A DNA stretch of 64,000 nucleotides from Epiperipatus broadwayi. Its lineage: Eukaryota > Onychophora > Udeonychophora > Euonychophora > Peripatidae. Numbering within the stretch: position 1 is the first letter of the stretch; every line of letters starts with the position of its first letter. Location of the stretch: assembly GCA_028023455.1 (NCBI GenBank), contig JAQFVV010006255.1, positions 3,346,001 to 3,410,000 of the forward strand, given 5' to 3'. The notes under the pieces were generated by a model, which searched no databases, had not been told where the DNA came from, and worked only from the letters and a program-made list of their open reading frames with translations. Positions 41,283 to 53,388 of the stretch are shown here, in pieces. Both the position numbers and the translations under genes were made by a program.

Positions 41283-41422
41283 AGCCAGCATTTAAAATAT
41301 CTCTGTCAGGACCCCCTCCCCCAAACCTCTGACCAAGGTTTCATGCTTTGACACTCCTCAGAGAGGTGCTAGCGTAGGTTCAGACACTAGATCTAAAAAT
41401 ACCAACCCAAAGCCAGCATTTA
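41283..41422. repeat. small insertion flanked by a 12-base direct repeat
   Basis: agccagcattta occurs at 41283-41294 and 41411-41422. The 116 bases between are clearly more GC-rich than the surroundings. This looks like an insertion with target duplication, but its class is unknown. Confidence 0.4.
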
Positions 41423-41547
41423 TCTAGAAGCTATCTATTGAGAGGAAAATTTATATCTATCAAAAAAATAAATTGTCTATAGTTAAAACAAACTTTTTTA
41501 AACAGGTATTATTTACTGGGATATCTCTACACATTTGATTATATTTA

Positions 41548-41869
41548 TAATTAGAAAGGACTTGAACTCAGACTTTTAAAATCCCTATAGCTATGCATCC
41601 CATCTTATACAACCAATATACATATCCACATAGATGTAAAAAATATAAATGGTCTACAATTTACATATTTTGTGCTGAACTAGCACTCATCAGTTGGTCC
41701 AGGTCACCATCTCCCACACATATAAACAATCAGGGCTGATTTAGCATAAAATATGTATATAGGAGATCATTTAATTTTTTCACATGTGTGTGTCATGTGT
41801 ATTGGTTGTATAAGATGAAATGCATAGCTGTAGGGAGCTTGAAGTCCGAGTTCAAGTCCCTTCTAATTA
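41548..41869. repeat. foldback version of the hammerhead family, copy 5
   Basis: Both ends are the family's 3' end in opposite orientation: taattagaaaggacttgaac at the left and gttcaagtcccttctaatta at the right. The element is thus two 3' halves joined head to head near 41.73 kb. The left half carries an intact CUGAUGA hammerhead on the minus strand (41655-41698). The right half carries only the stem II and AAAA part on the plus strand. Confidence 0.8.
41655..41698 (-). ncRNA. hammerhead ribozyme motif, minus strand
   Basis: Minus strand: ACCAA, CUGAUGA, a perfect five-pair stem II (GUGCU with AGCAC across AGUUC), then AAAA in place of GAAA, UAUGUAAA and UUGUA. Stem II is the best in the window. 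The G12-to-A change would inactivate it. Confidence 0.6.
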
Positions 41870-43604
41870 CATTAGTTTGGTATAGACAATATATTTATAT
41901 TTAAATAATATATATATATGTTTAAACTTAAAGTTTTTTTGAACATTTTGCAAGTTACTTCTTTCCAAGGTCTACAATTATTGTACAAAAGAATTCTTTT
42001 TCTATCATTATTCCTTTGAAATCTACATGGCATTTATCCTTTAATCTTACTGGCATGTTAGTATTCTTTGTTTTTGATTGGTAGATAGACATTAGGACAT
42101 CAAACCATTTTTAATTCTGGTTGTGGTTAATATATCTTTTGTTACAATATGAAACAGATCACATTTTAAGATTATAATTGAGTTTTGGAAAATCAGTTTT
42201 TATTCCTAAATACTATATGGTTAAAATGCAATGAACCAATGCATGTCTAGTGGGCTTTCATTTTGAGAAAATGCAATGGGAATGTACTGGAAAATATTTC
42301 TACAAACTGGTATCTTGTGTCTTTACATATTTAGCCTGAAGGGTAATATTTTTTCTTATTGTATTGATGTAGTCAGAGTTTTATTGTTAGAACCAGTCAA
42401 AGAACATTGTTGATATATTTTTATGTGTCCAATTTCCTATCTGCCGCACTTACTTGATAACTGAGTGCCTACACTTTGTTGTGATTGAATTCTCTTTGAA
42501 ATCTGAAGTCTGAGCTCTGATATTTAAAATCTTAAATCTTTTAAATCTGTATTGCTTTTTATAATATTTCTACATCACCACTCATCTGTTGAACAAAACA
42601 ATATATTTTCCAATCTCAGAAGGTAATTCTTCCCAATCTGTGCAAGTATTTTTTTTTAAAGACCTCAGACTTTTTATTTCGTTTTGAAAATCCTTAATTA
42701 CTTGTGACTACCATGGGCAATAGCTTATTTTTTTATATATTATCTTTTAATATTTTTAATTTTTCACAAATTAAAAATTGATAATTTGAAGGTATATGTG
42801 ACAAATTGAATTTTTCAACAATTGACTGTAAATTATTATTTTCTTTCTTAGTTAAGTTACCTTTGAGCATATATTTTTTAACTGAGCAAACTTACCTGTA
42901 AAGGAGTATTTTCAAAGACTAATCTTCTATCCGTTGTAATATTTAGCTGATGGTCTTTGTAACACATAGTACAAAATGTATGTATTGGAACACCTGTGCA
43001 AATATTAAATATGAAAATTATTTGAATTTCCAGCCAGGAATGATTCTAAAAATTGTTTTTTGTAAATCTTAAAATGTTTCTGACCAATCTAAATGCTTTA
43101 AATAATTAAATAAACAAGCAAAGGTAATTATTCCAATCTATATATTTCTCTCTAACGTTCAAATATTTGTGCCATAACATCGAAATGTCTATTTTTATGT
43201 TACTTTCCTTTTTAAAATCGTTTCATACTTTGGTACGATTTTAATTTTATATATGAATCCACATTGTTTCCCTGTATGTGAGTCTGAATCAATCGGAAGC
43301 GTTGCAACATAAGTGTTTATATATATCTCAAGGAATCGTGGAATAATCTAAGCAAAGGAATATGAAAATACAAATTGTAATATAATCAAATAGTAGAAAA
43401 CAAAAGTTATTTATAGTCCGTACGTCTTTAAGGATCATACAATATCTTCTAATAATACTAATAAGTTTGGTTATATAAAAGTTAAGGTATGCGCTACACA
43501 AGAAACTATTTTAACAAAGGGTAATTAAAAATGTAATACTTATTAACATAGAGTTAAAAAAAATTTTGATACATTTTTTTTTTTTTACGGTTATGATAAA
43601 AATT
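41870..43604. other. AT-rich non-coding stretch
   Basis: No gene or recognisable repeat. Confidence 0.4.
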
Positions 43605-43680
43605 GCTTTTCAAACAGTGGTTTAGTACAGTGACATAGTATTAGACTGAAGCGTAAAGTCCTTTGTTCCATTAAAGTTTT
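43605..43680 (+). repeat. possible tRNA-derived fragment
   Basis: tggtttagtacagtgacata followed by gactgaagcgtaaagtc and tttgttcc has the spacing of a tRNA-like A box, anticodon arm and degraded B box. It is not a functional tRNA. Confidence 0.3.
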
Positions 43681-44765
43681 GACATTTCTCGAACTTCTTA
43701 GAACAATGAAGCTAATCGATTTTTATTTTTTTAATTAATGCTATTGTCATTTTTCTTCAAGATTATATATAAGATTTGAATTATAGTAAGAAAAAATATA
43801 TAATTCAAAAATAAATAATCGTATAGTCAGAACTCGGTCATATAATTTTAAAGCTATAAAATGATCGGATAGGCATAACTGTTGCATGCGCTTGACCAAA
43901 GAAATGTTTTTTTAAACTTTTATCATTTAGAAATCAATCAAAGAACTTTTAGTTCTTAATTTTGCATTCATTTACCTAATGATTTAAACCGACAACTTTT
44001 AAGCCTATATTACAAATAGAAGTTATTTTCAGTAAAACAAGTATTGAATATTCTATATTCAAAGATATTAAATATATATTATTAATTGCCAAATTATATA
44101 TATATTCCATGCATTTCAAGGCTTGTAATTAAAACTAAAACTACTGAATAGTAAGAATACATTTCTTTTTCTTTTCAGGTTAAGACCCGAGTTTTATATT
44201 TTAAGTTCAAATTCTTATTATTAATAATGTATATAAATTTAATTTGGTGAATACATTATTTTTTTATTCAAATGTATCTATCAGCCGTAGAAAATAGAAA
44301 AGTTAGTAACTAGAAATTTATGAGACTGTAAACATAGAATGTATTGTCTTTTTTAGTATGTCGAACAATTTTTAATTAAGCTCTGTCGAGAGAGAAAGAT
44401 AAAGATTTCAGTTTCCTCGTTATTTATTGTTAAAAACCTTTTAAACACTCATTATTTATTATTAAAGAGCTGTAAATGTCTGCTTTTCAAGTAAGTCAAT
44501 TGTAAAAATGTATAAATAATTAGAATAAAAGACAACTGTTAATACTTGGGAGTATTTTATAAAAAAAATTAGAATTATGCTATTACTTATACACATCTTT
44601 TTAATTACTAAATGTAAAAATGTATGTAGTATATTCACATGCTCCCTAGAAGTACATTTATTGATTAATTAAAATATTTATATAAATAATTAATCATTAT
44701 CAATGATAATCGCCTTTGTATGCTCTTTTGAAACTCATTATGATATCTCAGTTCAGAGTTATTTT
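43681..44765. other. AT-rich non-coding stretch
   Basis: Nothing recognised. Confidence 0.4.
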
Positions 44766-44913
44766 AACTGATAAGGGATGGTTCAACACGAAATACATAT
44801 ATTGGAGATCTTTTACCTTTTTCACATGTATGTGGTCATGTGTATCAGTTGTATAAGATGTATTGGATATCTGTAGTGAGCTTGAAAATTTGAGTTCAAA
44901 GTCCTTCTAATTA
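44766..44913 (+). repeat. dispersed hammerhead-bearing repeat, copy 6 (3' half)
   Basis: Starts inside the hammerhead: CUGAUAA (one change), a GGGAUG and CAACAC stem II with one mismatch, GAAA at 44790-44793, UACAUAUA and UUGG. It then shares cacatgtatgtggtcatgtg and the tail ending ccttctaatta. The 5' half is missing. Confidence 0.75.
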
Positions 44914-45114
44914 CATTAAGTTCAGTACAGTCAATATACTTGTATATAAATAAACATTATTGTAACTGATATAAAAATAGTGATACTCATATAAATTAAA
45001 TTCTCCATTTAAAAACAGGTCTAATAATTAAAAAAAAATTTTTTTCAAAAATAAAAATATGTGGTTATCATTTATTAATCCTATACAACCTTTAATAATC
45101 ATTGACGATAATTG

Positions 45115-45860
45115 GCTATTGTAAAAGCCAACAAATCACCTCTACCTCTTGAAAGCTTAGAGTTTACATGATCATGTCTATATAATAAAAATATATGATC
45201 TACAATCTGATCATTAACAAATTGATCATTCAACCACATTTCTGTCAAAGCTATTAGATCATACTGTTCTGCAAGAATAGCATGTTTCAGTAGCTGTCAT
45301 TTAGTTCATAACTCTCTAATATTTTGCATATAACAACAGAAAATGTTAGTTTTATTAACTAATTTATTATTAACATTTTTATGTAAAAAAAAATGTAATT
45401 TTTTTAATAATTTTTATAAATGCAATAATCCACTATGCAATACTAATATTCTCCTCAATTACTGATCCTTTATTTGTTTTTTAACAATTAAATCTGTATT
45501 TAATTTTCCATAAAATGGATAAGTATAAGTGCCTGCAGCCCAAAAACTTGAATTAATTATTTCATTCATGTTTTTTTTTTTAAAATGAGGAATAAAATTT
45601 ATTTGCAGGTATAAACTTATGACATACCACAGTAGTATCTAACTTTTTCGTTATATAAAAAATCTCATCTTTTGATATAACTTCTGGATTTAACCTTGTC
45701 AAAAAGAATCTTTTATATTTTTGTTTAACAGGAATAGCTTTTAATTATGTGTCAGTAAGATTTCCTATAATAGCATTTTTGTTAAATGTATTAGATTTTA
45801 CATTTCTTATGTGTCACCAACTCCAATCCTTCTGAATCAATATCTTTTTTAAAAAAATAA
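45115..45860 (-). mobile_element. LINE fragment: ORF1 tail and endonuclease start
   Basis: Minus-strand text shows two LINE pieces. At about 45.72-45.50 kb it reads KRFFLTRLNPEVISKDEIFY and later KLDTTVVC, YSSF, FWAAGTYTYPFYGKL, as in the C-terminal domain of LINE first-ORF proteins (R-L-x-P ... S-S-F ... W-P-x-G). At about 45.34-45.12 kb it reads EQYDLIALTEMWLNDQF and later SRGRGDLLAF, the start of the AP endonuclease (Y-D-L-I-A-L-T-E-T-W-L, with catalytic Glu). Stops and a frameshift lie between. The reverse transcriptase part is absent. It is a dead fragment, about 6 kb upstream of another LINE relic on the other strand. Confidence 0.75.
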
Positions 45861-45963
45861 TGACAACTGCTTTTAATTTATTTTTAAAAGATTCTGTTTT
45901 AAGATTTTTATTCTCCGTAGTAGATTTCTGGATAAAACTTCACTTCTTAATACCATTATTAGA

Positions 45964-45999
45964 AATAATAATAACAACAACAACAACAACAACAACAAC

Positions 46000-46031
<32 letters not shown>

Positions 46032-46084
46032 TGATGATGATGATGATGATGATATGATGATGATGATGATGATAATAATAATAT
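45964..46084. repeat. compound trinucleotide microsatellite (AAC)n(AAT)n(ATG)n(AAT)n
   Basis: Three trinucleotide units in succession. The open frames over it (poly-Thr/Ile/Met or poly-Leu/Ser) are artefacts. Confidence 0.95.
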
Positions 46085-47091
46085 AGTAAAATAGTTCTGC
46101 AATTAACCTTAGTCCTGCCACCTTCCAAGAACTCCTGTTTCAAATCCTAAGAATTTGCATAATATTGGGTTTTTAAAGATAAATTTCAAGTCATCACAAA
46201 AATTGAACTTGACTTAATTAGATAACTCTCTTGTAAGAAAAAAACAAAACAATAAATAAGCCTAATCTTAATAGATTAATAAATAATTCTAAGGGAGTAA
46301 TAAGTAAATAGGATAAAAGCAGTGTTGTATATTCTATTAGATGCCCACAGATAAATTGTAGTCCAAATATATTGGGGAAACCAAGACAAATATTAAATAT
46401 CACCTTCAACATCATAAATATACATATATTAGAGCAAAGGAAGATGATACAGTTTATTCAGCTTCTATGTTTACCAAAATAATACAGGCCATATATGTAT
46501 GTAGTCCAAAGGATTTTGCAATATTAATGCATGAAACACAAGATAAAAAAACAAATGCAAGATTAAAGATCTTATACAAAATTCATCTTGTGCTATGAAT
46601 TCAAAATTAACCGGTTTTCCGATTAGTTGTTCCTGGTCAATGCAATGCAATGTTGAATTTATAGCTTAGGAGAAAATAGGAGTTTTTTACTGCCTTGATA
46701 AGGACTCATAGGAGTTGAAAGTTGAACGACTTTTTGCTGTTTAGAGAATTTTAAGTCAGATTAATTTCTATGTAAGAATCAGTTATCACTTTCTTTTTAT
46801 TGAGATATTACTATCTTTGATAATTGGAATTGAATGACCTGTACAATTTTTCTCACTACAATTTTAACCCGTTTTTTGGGAGGTGGGGTGGGGGGTCAGT
46901 TTTCATTGTTAAAATATTATCCTTAAAAAGTCAGTCATGAACATTTTTCTTTAGTTTTAGTTATTTATTTGAATTTTTTACTAGTAGTTATATTTTGTTT
47001 GTCTGAAAATTTATGACAAGGAAATTGGACCATTTTCATAATGTAGAATTAATTGTTAAATGTTTTTAAAAAAATTCAAAATTTATTAAAA
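46085..47091. other. AT-rich non-coding stretch
   Basis: A G-rich run sits near 46.88 kb (ggtggggtgggggg). No gene supported. Confidence 0.4.
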
Positions 47092-47250
47092 ATTTTCTAC
47101 ATTCAACTGTATACCCCAGTTTCAGTGATAATTTTTCTCTCTTTTTTAAGTATTGCTGGCCTGACTAATGACTTACTAGTATAGGAATCAAGCCAATGGC
47201 CTTTAACGATGATACTCTAAACAAGAAGGTTATTCTATCAAAAGCCACAT
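47092..47250. repeat. partial relative of the 20.5 kb foldback
   Basis: ttctacattcaactgt and attgctggcctgactaatga match the arms of the 20479-20950 element. No full second arm is visible. Confidence 0.5.
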
Positions 47251-47518
47251 TCAGGAGAAATTTTTCATAGGGATCTGCCTGATTTCTTCATATATTAGTT
47301 GGGGGGAGGGAGGAATAAGAAGATTGGACAGAGAAGAAAAAGTAAAAAGAAGAAAATTTAAAGAAGCTGCTTACATGTTAATGGCAAATAAGTCCATAAG
47401 CCAGTCTAATGTGAAAATTCATAATGCCTAAAAACCATATATTAGCATTGCTTTTAAGGGAAAAAAATCATGAAATCAGGAGGATCCTCATAAATAAGAA
47501 TATAAAAAATTTTATTAC

Positions 47519-47615
47519 CCTTGATAGAATAGTCTAGTTGGTTAGAGAATCACTCTAAATTCTGTATTTCTGGATTTAAAGTTTCCAGGTTCGATTCCCA
47601 AGTTTAGCAGTTGAG
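47519..47615 (+). repeat. tRNA-derived element or tRNA pseudogene
   Basis: tagtctagttgg fits the A box and caggttcgattccc fits the B box exactly. The interval between boxes is longer than in a tRNA, and the acceptor ends do not pair, so it is a SINE head or pseudogene. It differs from the tcaagc SINE family. Confidence 0.55.
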
Positions 47616-49307
47616 TGTATTTAAAAGTTTATATGAAATTTGAAGATTTCTAAAGATATTTACCAATTAATTGTAGATTATGAAAATTATCCAATATCTA
47701 ATTACATGATGACACCTTTGTTTTTCTGATTTTTAGAAACGATTTAGTCTCAACTGTTTTAAATTTGTATGCCGAAGAATGTGTAAACTTAATATATATG
47801 ATTGCGAAACTACAACAATAAATCGGAGTATTTTCTGTATAAAATCATTCCATATTACCGGTTTCCTTTTTAATGTGACTTTTTGATGAATATTGTTATT
47901 TAAAATTATGGATATTTTTCATTTTTTATTTTCTTTAAAAATTTGAAAATTATTAGAAATAAAAATTACTTTTGTTTTATGTACATCAGCCGTTAGTATT
48001 TATTGTCGACTTGTATAATCAAAAAATTTCTACCTTTTTTCCCCTTTCTAACTCAAATTGAAAATTGTTTCACGTAGATTAAAACATACTAATTATTGTT
48101 TCTATTTATTTTATTTTTGTTAACCCTAAGTTAATAGAAAAGTGAAATTTAATTTGCTGCACAAATTTAAATATTACAAAAATATCAGTTGTTCAATGCT
48201 ATATTTTCTGTTTTGTTGTTTTTATTTCTCTAAAGCTTTTATTACTCAGAATTTAATATTATTAGTTTGTTTAATTGTTTATATTAAAAGATAAATATGG
48301 ATTCAAGCCTGTACATATATGACGTCTCTGTTAAGAGTGAAAATGAATTATACAATTTTTTAATATTTTATTTTATAATCAGCCTATAGGCATTCATCTG
48401 TTTAATCCAGATTAACTTTATCTCCCAGATAATAATAACTTGATACCCATTTACTCATTTAGTATTATTTTATTTAAAACATCATTTTTTTAGCAGCTAA
48501 GTATTTTTAAATATTGTAAGAGAATGTATAGCGATTCAAGCAGGAAGATATATTTATTAATGGCTTTATTAAATTATTTGATTCAGTTACTTTAGATTAA
48601 ATGTGTCTGTTAATATGATACATAATGAGTATTTGTCTCAGCTGCACAAGTCACAGATGCTTTTAAAATCCATTTGTGAAGCAGATATTGCATACTTCCC
48701 ATCAATGTATAATCATTATTCATATTATATACAAAAAATATTAAGTATTTCATCTAACTTAATATATATAATAAATGAAGGATTAATCATGGCATTGGAT
48801 ATGTAAAATCTAAAAATGTCTTGATAATTTCCTTCATACTAATAATTATGCATTTAAAGTTTACTAACAACCAAACAAAAAATATATATTATGAAATCCT
48901 TATTTGAGAATGATACTAAGTGGAAATGGATATAAAACATATCAAATAAAAATACCGCAGAATTAGAATTTGTGTGGAATATCAGGAAATACAGTAATGT
49001 ATTTTATGATTATAATGTTCTTAAGAGATTCAACAGAAAAAACCATTGTTGATTTTAAATCACTTGAAAAATAGAATGCAGCGATTTTATCTATGTTGGT
49101 GTCATGGTTTTGACTTCCCAAAAGATACTCCAAGCCCAAATCTCACAAGAACAGTATGTTCAATCTTTCATTTAAACTATAAGAAACTGTAAATGAGATA
49201 TTTTTTATATAAATAGATTAAAATCCAACTGCACCTCATACCACTTAAAACTCTAACTTTTAACTGTGACTTTAGCTGCGAATAGTTTTTTTTTAATATT
49301 CTTATAT
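47616..49307. other. AT-rich non-coding stretch
   Basis: One small open frame at 48603-48806 (plus) has fairly protein-like text but no recognised motif. I treat it as unsupported. Confidence 0.4.
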
Positions 49308-49680
49308 ATACATGTGAGGTTCAGATTGACCTTAGGTCAACATGGGTGTGACAAGAATCTCAGCCTCAGGGTGGCCTTCGAGCATTCCATCATCAGATTT
49401 TCAATTGGATGGACGGTTGAAGAGTTGGAGTATGTAGTAGATTGGTGCCTGTCCATTAAAGTATGAAGATTGTCTGTCTTAATATATATCTGAGCACTTA
49501 TAGTATATATGTGTGGGAGATGATAATCTGGACCAACTGATGATTGCTGGTTTAGCATGAAATACGTATATTGGTGATTATTTATCTTTTCAGCATATAT
49601 GTGCTTGAGTGCATCAGTATTATTAGATAGAGTGGATAGTGATGGGTCATCTGAAAGTCTGTACTCATATACCCTATATA
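49308..49680 (+). repeat. dispersed hammerhead-bearing repeat, copy 7 (best copy)
   Basis: About 373 bases. The 5' part (ggtcaacatgggtgtgaca) is shared with copy 2; the rest matches copy 1 closely. The 3' end is catataccctatata followed by AT repeat. It holds the most intact hammerhead of the window at 49532-49575. Two overlapping small open frames over this copy have no likeness to a protein family and are best seen as chance. Confidence 0.85.
49532..49575 (+). ncRNA. hammerhead ribozyme (type I), core intact
   Basis: Stem I: ACCAA (49532-49536) with UUGGU (49571-49575), five perfect pairs. Core CUGAUGA at 49537-49543. Stem II: UUGCU and AGCAU around GGUUU, four pairs with a U-U at the core end. 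Core GAAA at 49559-49562. Stem III: palindrome AUACGUAU (49562-49569), leaving A (49570) at the cleavage position. A stem III this short without a loop fits hammerheads that act as dimers, as known in newt satellite RNA and Penelope-like elements. All invariant core bases are present. Activity is inferred, not shown. Confidence 0.75.
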
Positions 49681-50171
49681 TATATATATATAAATTAAAT
49701 GTTTGTAAACATTCGTTAAATATAAAACTGGTTTAAAAGCACGTGTTTTCAAAAATGTAATTTGAAACCAAAAGTAATTGGAGATGGGGGTGGTAGTATG
49801 TTGGTTATTTAATCAGTATGTATGCTCGTCATCGCAAATATAGGTGTTATTTGATATATATATATATGTATCGCCGTCACAAATATGAGTGTTATTTATC
49901 TGATTCTAATTGCCCCTTAAAATGTTATCCCAAAATTAAAATTTGCTTTGATGATTAACTATTAAGTGTTTAGTTGCATTTTAAACTTTCGTTATATTTA
50001 GAAAAATTATTATCGTTGTTAATTGTTTAAACACTTTTATAAATTAAATAAATATGGAAAATAATACACATTATGTAATAAATAGGAAGATGAATATAAT
50101 TTTTATTACTGTTTTTGAAAACATTTAAGATTAATGATGTTGATAATTAAGCCCATTATATATTAGTTTTT
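49681..50171. other. non-coding stretch with short CG-containing direct repeats
   Basis: Two related phrases, cgtcatcgcaaatat near 49.83 kb and cgccgtcacaaatat near 49.87 kb, resemble the arms of the small inverted repeat at 58.46 kb. No gene. Confidence 0.4.
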
Positions 50172-50440
50172 ATATGTTGAATTATTTCCATCATCTAGTT
50201 GAATTGTTAAATGCTTTTTTAAAAAATTCAGTTCTACATTTATACTTTTCCAAATACATTCAACTGTTAATGATAATAATACTCAAGCTAATATAGAAAT
50301 GCAAAACTTATAATGGAATTGTTTTCCTCTTTTCTTCATGGACCACACTAATGACAGTCTAATAAGGCAGTTGAATTGTGACATTTAGATTTGCGAAGGC
50401 TACATTTAAGATAACATTCTTCCAAATAGGCTTGATCTTA
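50172..50440. repeat. partial relative of the 20.5 kb foldback
   Basis: ttccatcatctagttgaatt and aaatacattcaactgttaat match the arm sequence of the 20479-20950 and 62942-63102 elements. It continues into a degraded centre (cactaatgacagt). Confidence 0.6.
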
Positions 50441-51399
50441 ATTTAAATTTTTAGATTCACAAATTTAAAAATCATCACTTCTATGAAGACTGTCAATAAT
50501 CATACCAGTAATACTTGAAGAACTAAGAAAAATATCACCAGACACGTGATGTTCTATATTAACTTTGCATTATTATTAACAGTTAAATGTTTTTTCGAAA
50601 AGTATGAGTAAAGCTTTAATTTTTTAAAAAAATATTGATAATTACAAATAAAATGTACTTAGAAATTTTCTAAGAATTCAATATGGTCTTTTGTTGTTGA
50701 GGTCTTAAAGGAATGGAGTGAGGAAATTCCTAATGCCTATTTCCTGTCACTGCAGATTTTATTACAATTTGATTATTTACATTCTAAGCAACATGAAGTG
50801 GTTGCCACCAACATCATGATGAATTTACTGGCTATTACTGGCTCTTAACCTTTAAGTTTAAAAAAAAAAAATATTATAGTCATTCTTTTCAATTACCTGT
50901 TAATTAAAATATCAGTTGAGTACTTGGAAGATAGGATAAAAGTAGGTATGGATGATCTTTTTTAAAATGTATTTCAATTCCTGACAGACAAAAATAAATT
51001 ATAATGCTATAAAGTTGTCAGCCTAGACAGCAAATGTTGTTTGATTAAGAACTCAGATTGTAATTAAATGATCTTTTATTTACGTACTTACAACAGCAGA
51101 TCATTTTCAAATGAAGAAAGATTAACAGAATGAACAGTTTAATACTAAATAGGCATTGGCCGATATTGTAAAGTTAAAATCAAAATGTTAATGAATAATA
51201 GATTTGAAATACTGACATGTATCTTACTACAAAAATATAAATATTGGAAACATAAATGAAATGGTGCTCATTATAAATAAAATATAGAAAACATCATTGT
51301 AGAGATGGTTAATATATCAAATAGAGTGGCAACCTAATGGAAGATATCAAATATAGATAATTCAAATTTGTCTCAACAACTTCTCCTTGATATAAAAAA
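50441..51399. other. AT-rich non-coding stretch
   Basis: No gene or recognised repeat. Confidence 0.4.
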
Positions 51400-51427
51400 G
51401 TAAAGACTTTTTATGTAGATGTAGAAA

Positions 51428-51800
51428 GTGCTTTTAATCACATCAAATAATGCTAGAATTGGAAAACATTGTAAAGATGGAAGTGCTTTGGATAAATTTA
51501 GTTATGATGATAGAAATAAAAGAGAAAGACTTTTTGAAGTTTGCAGAAAAGTATATCTTACTGAATTCTTTCTTTGTGAAAAAGTATCAACTTGGAAATG
51601 GATATGTAAGCATAATGAATGAGGATGCAGCAGAATTAGATTATATTTTAACTAACAGAAAATATATATTTCAAGAATGTAATATTCTTATTATATTTAA
51701 CACAGAAAATGATAATATTAGTAAAATAGGTGTTAATGCAAAACTAGATACAAAATTATTAAGAAAGATAATAATAACGGTTGTTATTTCCAACTTTTAG
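51428..51800 (+). pseudogene. LINE AP-endonuclease fragment (CFDP2-like)
   Basis: Two overlapping frames make one endonuclease end with a frameshift near 51.6 kb. The first frame gives NARIGKHCKDGSALDKFSYD and later RNKRERLFEVCRK, like the G-x-x-N-x-x-G-x-x-L-x-x-F-C section. The second gives AELDYILTNRKYIFQE and FNTENDN, matching the E-I-D-Y-I-L-T-N-R-K and F-N-x-G-S-D-H end of craniofacial-development-protein-2-like LINE endonucleases. The catalytic S-D-H is altered to E-N-D-N, so this would not cut DNA even if repaired. Confidence 0.75.
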
Positions 51801-53082
51801 AAACACTTCAATGAATTTAAATAGGAACTTCTTAATTGTTTCATAATATTAGCATATTTAGAAGATGGTTAAGACTTGACAGAGATCAATAAGAAGATAA
51901 CTATATTTTACTATGAACTACAATAAACGTATCTTGTATAGATTGTAATAATTTAATAGTACATTTTAACTGAACAAGACAATATACAAAGCAGTGGATA
52001 ATGAAAGTATTTAAAAATGATCTATTAAGGAGAAGTAAATATCTAAAGTTCTGTAAAATAATACTAAAAAGAGTTAATAATGATATAAAAAATGTATTTG
52101 AACTGGCAAAAATAAAAATCTGGTATTGAAAAAAAAAGTTGTTCCAGCAGTAAGAAAAAAAGGTGTACATATTATTAAAAAGGGGAGATACCACTTAAAC
52201 TATAGGCATTTTAATATACAATTTTATTGGTATTTTATTTATTATAATCTGGTGATGAAGTTGATCTTAATTTCAAAGTGATTTTTCAGAAGTTAATTAG
52301 ATTTTTTTATGAAACACTAAGAGTAAAGTTGTCTGTCATTCTATAATTTTTATTAATAAGCACATTGTTTGTGAAGATTAAGCTAATGGATGTGTAATGT
52401 TAATTCATGAATCAACTATCTCCTTTGAAAGATGCATGCTCTTTTCTCTTGATTGTTTTTAACTCTTCAGCTTGTAAACTCACTGACTCCAGATGATGTA
52501 AAACAGTTACATTCAATAATGAAAGACATTAAATTTTTATTTTCAAAGTTGTATTTAGAAAAGTCTCTTAATGAAGACATGAAAAGATTGAAAATGTTTT
52601 TCAAAGATTGAAAACTTATTCATAATCTGATGAAAACAGTGAGATTAATTTTTTATTTAAACAATATGAGATCATCTTGTAAACTGAATATTATCTTTTA
52701 CAATAATATACTAAAACACAATCCTATCCCATGTCATTCTGGAGCCTAATCTATTTTCTTTATTTATCTAAAGTTATATCAAAATTAACCTATTTGGAAG
52801 GCTGTCTGGCTGTGCTTGGTTGTGATGCAAGTAGTTTATGAACAACTATCCTTAGTACTATCATATTTTGCTGATGATATCTGTGCCTCTGAAAAATATC
52901 ATTGCTACACTCCAGTCTACTCTTTCAAGAAATGACTTCTTTTTTATAATACTGAATCACCAGATTTCAGAAGATTTTGCCTCACAAAAAATGTATAAGA
53001 AGATGTTAAGCAGATGATTTATTTTTAAACCAAGATATAGTTTTACCACCTAAGTATAATCTGGAATCAAAATCCTCTTCTT

Positions 53083-53388
53083 TTGGATATTAAACCAAAA
53101 ATCTACAATCAAAGATGTAACTGTAGTCATCAAACAGATTTAAGACAAATCCATAGTCATTGCAATTATCTGCCTCATAAATGGAATTTACCAGCCACTT
53201 TTTTATACAAATGTGGACAAACACAAACTTTGATCCACAGAGTTAATGATTGTCAAGTTTGTGGCTGCAATGACAAAATTGGAAGTCTTAATAAAGTCCC
53301 TAGTGATTTTCTCTCCTGGTTGGAATCTTTACAGATATTTTGTAAAGGGATAAGCTGTCTAAATAAAATAAAATCTATATCTAAATAA
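53083..53388 (+). pseudogene. LINE C-terminal fragment with Cys/His motif
   Basis: About 101 codons. PATFLYKCGQTQTLIHRVND followed by CQVC and, further on, SWLESLQIF has the C-x(n)-Q-T-x-x-H-x-x-x-x-C pattern seen after the reverse transcriptase in many animal LINEs (C-x-C-G-x-x-x-Q-T-x-x-H-I-x-x-x-C-P). It ends at a stop. The ATG at its start is incidental. Confidence 0.65.

Noticed and set aside
45860-46143. Open frames rich in Thr, Ile, Met or Leu, Ser
   Set aside because: They are translations of a compound trinucleotide microsatellite.
47519-47615. Functional tRNA gene
   Set aside because: Boxes are good but the arms do not form a cloverleaf and the spacing is too long.
49337-49393. 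Second hammerhead on the minus strand of the same repeats (CUGAUGAUGG... near 49.39, 10.43 and 12.55 kb)
   Set aside because: CUGAUGA and a GUC are present, but GAAA is GAGA or absent, stems I and II do not pair well, and copies do not preserve the core.
49266-49558. Small open frames over hammerhead copy 7
   Set aside because: They overlap a dispersed repeat, are on both strands, and have no family likeness.
51420-51450. Reverse transcriptase motif A in DVESAFNH
   Set aside because: The location is just before the endonuclease end, where motif A cannot lie, and the text breaks at once; the likeness is chance.
52868-52900. CTGATGATATCTGTGCC as a hammerhead
   Set aside because: The sequence is better explained as the F-A-D-D box of a LINE reverse transcriptase; no GAAA or stems follow.
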